From a virus, in the IMG/VR virus record IMGVR_UViG_3300025086_000067, positions 1-42,359 of that record: a DNA stretch of 42,359 nt; one strand, given 5' to 3'. The number at the start of each line of letters is the position of its first letter. The first letter of the stretch is position 1. The translations under genes were made by a program, and so were the position numbers. Shown here in pieces: positions 1 through 5,619 of the stretch. The notes below the pieces were generated by a model. That model worked only from the letters and a program-made list of their open reading frames with translations, was not told the DNA's origin and ran no database searches.

Positions 1-6
1 ACTATA

Positions 7-189
7 ATGTACTCTGTATTTAAGACCTCGTGGAAATGCTCTCAAATGATAAGTAGGATATATCGTATCCTATTAGGTGAGGAAGACTTACCCACTTCAG
101 AAAGAAGTGTATTTTATAAAAATAAATCATATACAGATAAAGTTTATAACAAAGCTATAGATGATATGATAAAAGATAAAGATAGATAA
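7..189 (+). CDS. Small hypothetical protein, possibly the C-terminal part of a longer gene
   Basis: This is a 60-residue reading frame that I do not recognise. The frame stays open to the first base of the window, so the ATG at 7 may be internal and the true start may lie upstream. The product is basic, rich in Lys, Tyr and Ser, and has no membrane segment. Its last codons run straight into the next small gene at 192 with a 2-base gap, consistent with membership of the same operon. No motif gives a function. It is kept as a gene because its spacing and composition match its neighbours. Confidence 0.5.
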   Translation: MYSVFKTSWKCSQMISRIYRILLGEEDLPTSERSVFYKNKSYTDKVYNKAIDDMIKDKDR

Positions 190-191
190 TT

Positions 192-329
192 ATGCCAGAA
201 TTTAAAAAAAATAAATCTTCAGTTTTGAAAAAGAAAGGACCATTTAAAATGAAAAGTTCTCCTACTAAAATATATGGAAAGAAAGCTTCTGCTGTAAAGA
301 ATTACAAGAAAGGATATTACGGAGCATAA
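192..329 (+). CDS. Small Lys-rich protein with a GPFKMKS motif
   Basis: This 45-residue gene starts at ATG 192, and its stop overlaps the next start by one base (TAATG at 327-331). The product is strongly basic (about 15 Lys) and starts MPEFKKNKSS. It contains the segment KKKGPFKMKSSP, and nearly the same segment (KKSGPFKMKSP) occurs in the 41312-41575 gene. The C-terminus is rich in Tyr, Gly and Lys. No known fold is evident. A nucleic-acid- or membrane-binding role is possible from charge alone. The tight TAATG junction and the shared motif support it as a real gene despite its size. Confidence 0.6.
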   Translation: MPEFKKNKSSVLKKKGPFKMKSSPTKIYGKKASAVKNYKKGYYGA

Positions 330-751
330 TGGGATTTAAACTAGGAACAAATAGAGGATTAGAAGCTACAGGCGGCGAAATTAAAACAAAAATGCGTTTT
401 GGTAAACAAGCTGGAGATATAGGTTCTGTACCTGGTACACCTGTTATAAGAGTACCGTTAGAAGAAGGTATAATGGGTGAAGCTAATATGGATGGATCTA
501 TTTATGTTAACGAAAATATTATACCTGGTAGTTACGAAGACAAACAGGTGATAAACCACGAAATGAGACATGCTACTGATATGAAAATTGGTAAGTTAGC
601 TTATGATGATAATAGTGTCACTTATAACGGCGAGACTTTTCCTAGAATGGATATAGATGGTGTAGACTCTATACTAGTAGATGGAAAATGGAAGGAAGCT
701 GGAGATACTGGTTTTCCTTGGGAGAATGATGCTAATAACGGGATAGAATAA
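329..751 (+). CDS. HExxH metallopeptidase-like phage protein
   Basis: This 140-residue protein has a clear zincin signature, VINHEMRHATDMK, near residues 74-86. The two His and the Glu of HEMRH would bind zinc and activate water, and the downstream Asp or His could supply the third ligand. The N-terminal half contains a Gly/Pro-rich stretch (GSVPGTPVIRVPL) and GEANMDGSIYV, typical of the beta sheet before the active helix. There is no signal peptide. The gene is translationally coupled to the small basic gene before it and lies 1 base from a membrane protein and then a holin. A lytic role (peptidoglycan peptidase delivered through the holin) or a virion/host protease are both possible. Similar small proteins occur in marine phages; substrate is unknown. 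Confidence 0.6.
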   Translation: MGFKLGTNRGLEATGGEIKTKMRFGKQAGDIGSVPGTPVIRVPLEEGIMGEANMDGSIYVNENIIPGSYEDKQVINHEMRHATDMKIGKLAYDDNSVTYNGETFPRMDIDGVDSILVDGKWKEAGDTGFPWENDANNGIE

Positions 752-752
752 T

Positions 753-980
753 ATGTGGAGCTTATTTAAAGATAAAAACGAAATAAACGAAAAGAACGTG
801 GTTGGTTTTATATCATTTGTAGTAATGTGTTTGTTTGCTATAGCTGATTTAGTAACTAGCTTTATATTTGTAGGTGAAGAAGCCTATTTAGTAATTAACG
901 AAGTAATATACAATTCATTTGTGTGGGTAACATTAGGGTGTTTTGGTATTAGTTCGTTTGAAAAAGTAAAAACAAAATAA
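753..980 (+). CDS. Small two-span membrane protein, holin/antiholin candidate
   Basis: The product has 75 residues. After a charged N-terminus it has two hydrophobic segments, roughly residues 18-40 (VVGFISFVVMCLFAIADLV) and 52-68 (NSFVWVTLGCFGISSF), and ends with EKVKTK. That tail closely resembles the end of the next protein (SLEKVKK preceded by a Gly-rich membrane segment). It is separated by single bases from both neighbours, so the three genes are likely co-translated. Size, topology and the neighbouring 3TM-type holin suggest a second holin or an antiholin. No family was recognised with certainty. Confidence 0.55.
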   Translation: MWSLFKDKNEINEKNVVGFISFVVMCLFAIADLVTSFIFVGEEAYLVINEVIYNSFVWVTLGCFGISSFEKVKTK

Positions 981-981
981 T

Positions 982-1368
982 ATGTTAGGTAAACTATTTT
1001 CCGGTGGAGCAGCTGATTTAGTAAAAAGCGTGGGCGGTGTAATAGACAACCTACATACATCTAAAGAAGAAAAAATGGCTGCTGAGCTTAAAATCAAGCA
1101 ACTTATAAGTGACTATGAAGTAGAGATGGAGAAGAATATAACTTCTCGTTGGGAGGCAGATTTAAAATCAGATTCATGGCTTAGCAAGAATGTTAGACCA
1201 ATGGTCTTGATATTTTTAATAGTATGCACCATGCTATTAATATTTATTGATGCTGGTGCAATAAAATTTAACGTAAAAGATTCTTATGTAGATCTTTTAC
1301 AATTAGTATTAATAACTGTGATCGGCGCATATTTTGGTGGACGATCATTAGAAAAAGTAAAAAAATAA
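982..1368 (+). CDS. Phage holin of the 3TM / GTA-holin type
   Basis: The product has 128 residues. The layout matches the GTA/3TM holin family: an amphipathic start, a charged helical stretch (residues 25-65), then SWLSKNVRPMVL leading into a hydrophobic span (about 72-92), a short loop with Asp and Lys, and a second span (about 103-121) ending GGRSLEKVKK. Holins of this type oligomerise in the inner membrane and time lysis. It sits just after a small two-span membrane protein and an HExxH protein, which suggests a lysis module, although no classical muramidase or amidase is visible in the window. The start ATG follows the previous stop by 1 base. Confidence 0.8.
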   Translation: MLGKLFSGGAADLVKSVGGVIDNLHTSKEEKMAAELKIKQLISDYEVEMEKNITSRWEADLKSDSWLSKNVRPMVLIFLIVCTMLLIFIDAGAIKFNVKDSYVDLLQLVLITVIGAYFGGRSLEKVKK

Positions 1369-1372
1369 AATT

Positions 1373-1783
1373 ATGGGAAATAATTCAACAGAAGTAGCTT
1401 ATGGTTTTGGCCAAATGGGCTCTATATTCACTAACGCTAATACACAAGTGGTAGCTCCAGACGATAAGGTTATAGTAGCTATTCAATTTCTAGCAGACAC
1501 AACTTTTGATGAGTTATCACCAGAAGGAGGTACTTCTGCGCTAGGTGGTATATGTGTTGGGGATGCTACCGACGAAAAAGGTGCTGGTTTAGAAGTAGCT
1601 GCTGCTAGTGGTAGTACTGGTGGTATAATGAATGACGGTGCTAGTGGTGGTCAGATTATTAACGCTGCTGGTGACTCAAATTTAACAGTATTTCCAAAAG
1701 GAATGGTATTATATGGTAGATGGAAATCATTTACTATAGATGCTGATGCTGATGGAGGTGTAATAGCTTATTTAGGATACTAA
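1373..1783 (+). CDS. Conserved virion structural protein (small, surface/decoration type)
   Basis: This 136-residue protein is rich in Gly, Ala and Ser and has no charged coiled coil or membrane span. The pattern VIVAIQFLADTTFDEL in the first half and FPKGMVLYGRWKSFTI near the C-terminus is familiar from small proteins beside fibre genes in marine phages. The middle (residues 60-100) is a Gly/Ala/Ser-rich loop region. A compact beta fold on the virion surface (decoration or fibre base) is a reasonable inference, but no experiment or named family supports it here. Its stop overlaps the next start (TAATG), giving translational coupling. Confidence 0.55.
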   Translation: MGNNSTEVAYGFGQMGSIFTNANTQVVAPDDKVIVAIQFLADTTFDELSPEGGTSALGGICVGDATDEKGAGLEVAAASGSTGGIMNDGASGGQIINAAGDSNLTVFPKGMVLYGRWKSFTIDADADGGVIAYLGY

Positions 1784-2088
1784 TGGCACCTTTAGGTTTT
1801 CCTGTTACATTAGTAGGTGGTATTGGTGATTTAGGTGGTGTAGTACTTTCTGAAATGAATGATGTTTGCTTTTGGCAAGACATGGGTAGCTGTGAGCTAG
1901 CACCGAAAGCATTAGGAACGGTACTTGATCTAACTAACGACGTTTGGGATTTAGTTACTGTTGATGGGGAGGATAATCATTACACATTAGAAGATCCTAG
2001 CGGTCTGGCTTCTTCATGTTTCTGGGATTTAGACGGAAACACGGACGAATGCCGACCAAACGATGCATCTATTGTTAGATGTACTTAA
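1783..2088 (+). CDS. Hypothetical protein with repeated CFW motif
   Basis: This 101-residue, acidic protein starts at the ATG overlapping the previous stop. It has five Cys, unusual for this genome, and the tripeptide CFW occurs twice (VCFWQD and SCFWDLDGN), each followed by Asp. The N-terminus (MAPLGFPVTLVGGIGDLGG) is Gly-rich and only mildly hydrophobic, and I do not read it as a signal peptide. I do not recognise a family. It sits between two virion-type proteins, so a small virion or assembly role is the simplest guess. Confidence 0.5.
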   Translation: MAPLGFPVTLVGGIGDLGGVVLSEMNDVCFWQDMGSCELAPKALGTVLDLTNDVWDLVTVDGEDNHYTLEDPSGLASSCFWDLDGNTDECRPNDASIVRCT

Positions 2089-2115
2089 AATAAAATATAA
2101 ACAAAAAAATAAAAC

Positions 2116-3036
2116 ATGGCAACACCAAAATTAGTACCTAGAGCAAATGGTGAAGGAGGTTTAGGAGCCGCGGCTTTAGGTTGGGGACCAGTGTTTGTAA
2201 CAGACACAACGACAAGTAGTGCAACAACCGGAGGTAAATTAACATTAACAGCAAACGATGGCGCTGCAATGGATAACAACCACAGGTTAGGTGTAGTAGA
2301 ATTTAACGGAGCTACAGATGCGAGTAATAGCCTTGGTAAAGGAGCTCGTATTCAAGCAATATGTAGAGACGCTTGGGATGGGTCGAACAACGACGCAGAT
2401 TTAGAGTTTTACACAACCAACGGAACAAATCCCAATCAAAACGTGTTAACACTAAACGCTGACATGGAAGCTGTTTTTTCGACTAAAGCACTCATTAGTG
2501 CAGCGGGAGTTACTGCTGTTAACAAAAGAACCTTATGGGTTCCTATCGCTAATATGGTTCCAGCAGGCACAAATGGAGCTGATGAAGAATCGGTAGAATA
2601 TCATGCAACGGACGCTGGTACTCTTAAAAAATTAAAATACGACAAAACCACAACAGAATTTGCTGATTTTTCTTTAGTAATGCCAGAGCAATGGGATGGT
2701 GGAACTATGAAAGTAAAGTTTTATTGGAGTTCAGCCACTAGTGGTGGTGGTACCGTGTGGAGAATAAAATCTCGTGGTATTGGAGATGGAGAAAGCTTTA
2801 CTGGTTGGGGAACACCAGTTACTTCAACTGACACTTCAACTGGAGCTAACGCGTTAAATATATCTCCAGCAACAGCAGCGATGACTGTTGCAAATAGATC
2901 TGATAATACCGCGCTATTATTTTTTAGAATAGAAAGAGTAGTTGGTGATGCTTCTGATGACCATAATGACGACACTAGATTAATTGGTGTAAACATAGAG
3001 TACACGGAACAAATAGAAGCTCACACGGCATTCTAA
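2116..3036 (+). CDS. Fibre/appendage-type virion protein
   Basis: The product has 306 residues. The first part (about 40-120) has the pattern seen in phage fibre shafts: LGVVEFNGATDASNSLGKG, then ARIQAICRD, then LEFYTTNGTN and LTLNADMEAVF, a repeated strand layout found in trimeric fibres. The second part (about 135-306) starts at NKRTLWVPIANMVP and continues with MKVKFYWSSATSGGG and FFRIERVVGDASDD, a beta-sandwich-like domain often found at the end of marine phage appendage proteins. It ends with HTAF. The leader before ATG 2116 is A-rich without a Shine-Dalgarno sequence. It is probably a capsid- or tail-attached fibre; which one cannot be read from the sequence. Confidence 0.6.
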   Translation: MATPKLVPRANGEGGLGAAALGWGPVFVTDTTTSSATTGGKLTLTANDGAAMDNNHRLGVVEFNGATDASNSLGKGARIQAICRDAWDGSNNDADLEFYTTNGTNPNQNVLTLNADMEAVFSTKALISAAGVTAVNKRTLWVPIANMVPAGTNGADEESVEYHATDAGTLKKLKYDKTTTEFADFSLVMPEQWDGGTMKVKFYWSSATSGGGTVWRIKSRGIGDGESFTGWGTPVTSTDTSTGANALNISPATAAMTVANRSDNTALLFFRIERVVGDASDDHNDDTRLIGVNIEYTEQIEAHTAF

Positions 3037-3042
3037 TATCAA

Positions 3043-3957
3043 ATGGTATTAGGTTTAAATAACAATATAATTAGTGGAAGTACCTTAGATAGTGGATACG
3101 TGAATCAATATAGTTTACAACTAGACGGTGTTGGGGATGGACTTTTAGTTGACAGAACCTCTGCTCTACGTTGTGAAGATACAAATTCTTTCACAATGGG
3201 AGGTTGGGTTGGTAATGAATACGGTTGGTCTACAAATAGTGTTAATGATTTTATTATAACTTCCAATCATGGTGGTGGATTTGGTATTGGAGTATATGCC
3301 AACAGGAAAGTTAGAGCGCAAGTTGATTTAAATGATGGTTCTGGTGGGTCAAATCAAGACATGACAATTAGTACTAATTTTGATTCACATCAATTTGGCT
3401 ATAATTCTGGTACAAACACAGGTTACAGTACGGGTGATGGTGGTTATCAATTTATTGTAATGACTCTTGACACTACGTCTGGCACTGGAGTTTTTAGTTT
3501 ATATGTTGGTGGTGGTGGTTTAGGTACAACTGTAAGCAAATCTAACGACATACATTTGGTAGGTACTGACACCGCAACTTCAGGTAATGATACTATAAAT
3601 TATGCTTATACTGGGTGGGGTCTTGATAGAGATATAAGTATTGGTTATAAAGATCAAGGTTCCAGTACGCCAATTCAGCATATGACAGGTTTTATAGACG
3701 AAGCTTTTATAATGAATACCGCATTATCTATCGGTCAACTGAGAACAGTTTATAACAATGGTGCTGGAATTGATATGACTAAAGCTAGCGGGGCTTTAGC
3801 GGGTGGAGCTGCTTATGATCCAGGCTCTAACTTAGTTGGATTATGGAGAATGGACGAAGGCACTGGAACAACAGTAGAAGATTCAAGTGGTAACAATCAC
3901 ACTGCTACTCTGCAAGGTGATCCAACTTGGTCTACAACAGTGAGACAAGCTATTTAA
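3043..3957 (+). CDS. LamG/concanavalin-like virion protein
   Basis: This 304-residue protein shows the LamG (Laminin_G_3-like) pattern: YSLQLDGVGDGLLVD at the start of the domain, SFTMGGWV, then FIVMTLDT, GFIDEAFIMNTALSIGQLRTV, and LVGLWRMDEGTGTTVEDSSG near the end. Such jelly-roll domains bind sugars or proteins. A second domain with the same order of motifs is inserted in the 14606-16246 neck protein (GDMDEFAVWNTALSASEIST; YYKFNEGSG...DSSGN). Gly/Asn/Thr richness and the fibre-type neighbour suggest exposure on the virion, probably for host-surface or glycan binding. It lies 6 bases after the previous gene. Confidence 0.75.
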   Translation: MVLGLNNNIISGSTLDSGYVNQYSLQLDGVGDGLLVDRTSALRCEDTNSFTMGGWVGNEYGWSTNSVNDFIITSNHGGGFGIGVYANRKVRAQVDLNDGSGGSNQDMTISTNFDSHQFGYNSGTNTGYSTGDGGYQFIVMTLDTTSGTGVFSLYVGGGGLGTTVSKSNDIHLVGTDTATSGNDTINYAYTGWGLDRDISIGYKDQGSSTPIQHMTGFIDEAFIMNTALSIGQLRTVYNNGAGIDMTKASGALAGGAAYDPGSNLVGLWRMDEGTGTTVEDSSGNNHTATLQGDPTWSTTVRQAI

Positions 3958-3968
3958 TATTATAAAGT

Positions 3969-4283
3969 ATGCAAGAAGAGAAAAAGTACGTAATAGTAAA
4001 TATAGAAGATAGTAATAACATAGATTTTACACAAACGTCTTATGTTGACGCTGATCACTGCAGGTTTAATTATGGCGCTACAAAATTTATAGTACCATTT
4101 AGAGGTGATAAACCTGAAACTCTATCTGCTTACCAGGAATACACTGGAGACGAAATAAGAGCATTAGTTCACTCGGAAACAAATGAATGGTATATACCAA
4201 GCGCTGAGGTAGAGAACGGTAGTTGGTACGATTCAGTAAAAGATAAAATAAGGATATACAATCCATTTAAGGATTGGTTTTAA
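3969..4283 (+). CDS. Small conserved phage protein, function unknown
   Basis: This 104-residue acidic protein has many aromatic residues and a strand-rich look: KYVIVNIEDSNNIDFTQTSY, then ATKFIVPFRGDKP, then IRALVHSETNEWYIP. I do not recognise a named domain. It directly follows the LamG protein (11-base gap) and is followed by a 33-base AT-rich gap, one of the longer gaps in this part of the operon. Position between fibre-type and packaging genes is the only hint of role. Confidence 0.5.
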   Translation: MQEEKKYVIVNIEDSNNIDFTQTSYVDADHCRFNYGATKFIVPFRGDKPETLSAYQEYTGDEIRALVHSETNEWYIPSAEVENGSWYDSVKDKIRIYNPFKDWF

Positions 4284-4294
4284 CAATAATTAAA

Positions 4295-4316
4295 TTAACT
4301 TAAATTAAATAAAAAA
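4295..4316 (+). promoter_or_regulatory. AT-rich leader with 16-base repeat copy 1
   Basis: The 16-mer TTAACTTAAATTAAAT (4295-4310) stands 6 bases before ATG 4317. An exact copy stands 3 bases before ATG 28212 (28193-28208). There is no Shine-Dalgarno sequence. It could be an A/T-rich ribosome-loading site of the kind used in Bacteroidota, or part of a phage promoter. Low sequence complexity means chance remains possible. Confidence 0.35.
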
Positions 4317-4613
4317 ATGGCAAAAAACACAAGTAAAAAAATTAAAGAACTTAGAGGCGTTAAACCTGAGAAAGTAACTGATGAGCAATTAAAAAAAGTT
4401 CAAGAAGTAATTAACGAGATAAATAGGTCTCAAATGGATATTGGTCAAATGGAGGTTAGAAAACACGCTATAACACACCATATAACAAAGCTACAAGAAG
4501 ATGTTAATGTGATCAGAGATGAGTTTGAAAAAGAATATGGTACAGCTGACGTTAATATTCAGGATGGTACAATAAACTACGAAGAAAATGTCGAAGCTGA
4601 TAAGAAAGATTAG
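4317..4613 (+). CDS. Small coiled-coil phage protein
   Basis: The product has 98 residues. It is charged and helical over about residues 20-80 (EQLKKVQEVINEINRSQMDI, HITKLQEDVNVIRDEFEKEY), suggesting a coiled-coil dimer. It ends with a short acidic tail containing VNIQDGTINYEEN. Similar small proteins sit upstream of packaging genes in marine Bacteroidota phages, but their function is not known to me. The end of the gene overlaps the next start by 26 bases. Confidence 0.6.
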   Translation: MAKNTSKKIKELRGVKPEKVTDEQLKKVQEVINEINRSQMDIGQMEVRKHAITHHITKLQEDVNVIRDEFEKEYGTADVNIQDGTINYEENVEADKKD

Positions 4614-4809
4614 TATTGGTAAAGACTACAAAAACGACGCTATGCACTATGCCGTGGGGCAAGAAGTGTATGGTGGTCATACTATCTGCGATATTATAGA
4701 GGAAGATGAAAAGTATTCTATTTATATTAAAAAGAATAAAGACGTATTACCTTGGAAGGATTTTAACAAGAATATGGCTGTATCTGTAGAGTATAATTTA
4801 CAATACTAA
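4588..4809 (+). CDS. Small conserved phage protein, function unknown
   Basis: The product has 73 residues and is translated in another frame over the last 26 bases of the preceding gene. It reads RKISIGKDYKNDAMHYAVGQ, then VYGGHTICDIIEEDEKYSIYIKK, then WKDFNKNMAVSVEYNLQY. That is a short beta-rich pattern with a conserved-looking end (VSVEYNLQY). The stop overlaps the co-chaperonin start (TAATG). No function can be assigned. The start at 4588 gives the fullest version; a later Met (residue 19) would remove the RKISIGKDY segment, which looks like part of the family. Confidence 0.6.
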   Translation: MSKLIRKISIGKDYKNDAMHYAVGQEVYGGHTICDIIEEDEKYSIYIKKNKDVLPWKDFNKNMAVSVEYNLQY

Positions 4810-5399
4810 TGAAGAGTGTTTACGACTTCGTTGTAAAGCCAAAAGGGGATAGGTATAACAATACTAAAAAATTAGATGGTGGAGAGTTAATTCTTAACAC
4901 AGAAATTTTCAATCATCAATATGTCAATAGAGAAGCAATTGTAATATCAACCCCTATACTTGGTGATACAGATATAAAAGCCGGAGATACAGTTTTAGTG
5001 CATCACAATGTATTTCGTAGATGGCATAACATAAAGGGTGTTGAGAAAAATAGTAAGGCTTATTTCGATAAAGATACTTATTTCATAAACCACGATCAAA
5101 TTTTTTTATATAAAAGAAATGAAGAATGGATAGCTCCAAAAGGTTATTGTTTTGTAAAACCTTTAAAAGCAATCGATCAATTTAATATTGAATCTGAAAA
5201 ACCTTTACAAGGTATCGTTAAGTATTCAGACGGTACAGTTGAAGTTAATGACTTGGTTGGTTTTAGACCAAGTAGTGAATATGAGTTTGTCGTTGATGGC
5301 GAAAGACTATATCGAGTTTTATCTAATTTTATTACAATCAAATATGAATATCAAGGAGACGAAGAAGAATATAATCCAAGCTGGGCACAAAGCAGTTGA
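4809..5399 (+). CDS. GroES-like co-chaperonin with two tandem Cpn10-like folds
   Basis: The product has 196 residues. Residues 1-103 follow the Cpn10 layout: strand YDFVVKPKGD, a loop with KLDGGELILNT at 21-31 that matches the GroES mobile loop (GGIVL-type hydrophobic anchor), then REAIVISTP, IKAGDTVLVHHN and a closing strand HDQIFLYK. Residues about 110-181 repeat the core: GYCFVKPL, GIVKYSDG, VEVNDLVGFRPS, RLYRVLSNFITIKYE, but with only about 15 residues where the mobile loop should be. Phage co-chaperonins such as T4 gp31 replace GroES on GroEL so that the capsid protein folds. Its place just before the terminase and capsid genes fits that role. The tail ends in a polar acidic stretch. Confidence 0.72.
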   Translation: MKSVYDFVVKPKGDRYNNTKKLDGGELILNTEIFNHQYVNREAIVISTPILGDTDIKAGDTVLVHHNVFRRWHNIKGVEKNSKAYFDKDTYFINHDQIFLYKRNEEWIAPKGYCFVKPLKAIDQFNIESEKPLQGIVKYSDGTVEVNDLVGFRPSSEYEFVVDGERLYRVLSNFITIKYEYQGDEEEYNPSWAQSS

Positions 5400-5619
5400 A
5401 GAGCTGATTAAAGTAGCAAAGGAAGCAATCGTTGATTCAGACGATGATATATCAGCAGATAGACTTAAGAATGCAGCAGCCACTAAAAAACTAGCTATAT
5501 TTGACGCATTCGAAATACTTAATAGAATCCAAGAAGAAGAGAACATACTCGAGGGAAAAACACCTGAAGAGGCAAAGGAAAAGACTTTTAAGGGATTCGC
5601 GGAAAGTAGATCTAAGTAA
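5344..5619 (+). CDS. Terminase small subunit candidate
   Basis: This 91-residue helical protein starts at ATG 5344, 56 bases inside the end of the co-chaperonin gene and in another frame. A longer frame opens at 5188, but its first 52 residues are low-quality shadow coding inside the co-chaperonin, so the 5344 start is preferred. Residues 11-70 read IQAGHKAVEELIKVAKEAIV, then DISADRLKNAAATKKLAIFD, then AFEILNRIQEEENI, a compact amphipathic helical bundle. It directly precedes and overlaps the large terminase start (5619), the usual place of the DNA-recognition subunit. Assignment is by position and helical character; no helix-turn-helix is certain. Confidence 0.55.
   Translation: MNIKETKKNIIQAGHKAVEELIKVAKEAIVDSDDDISADRLKNAAATKKLAIFDAFEILNRIQEEENILEGKTPEEAKEKTFKGFAESRSK

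Noticed and set aside
5188-5343. Longer version of the small-terminase candidate starting at 5188
   Set aside because: The extra 52 residues lie wholly inside the co-chaperonin gene in another frame and look like shadow translation (Leu/Val/Ser-rich without pattern). The start at 5344 gives a compact helical protein.
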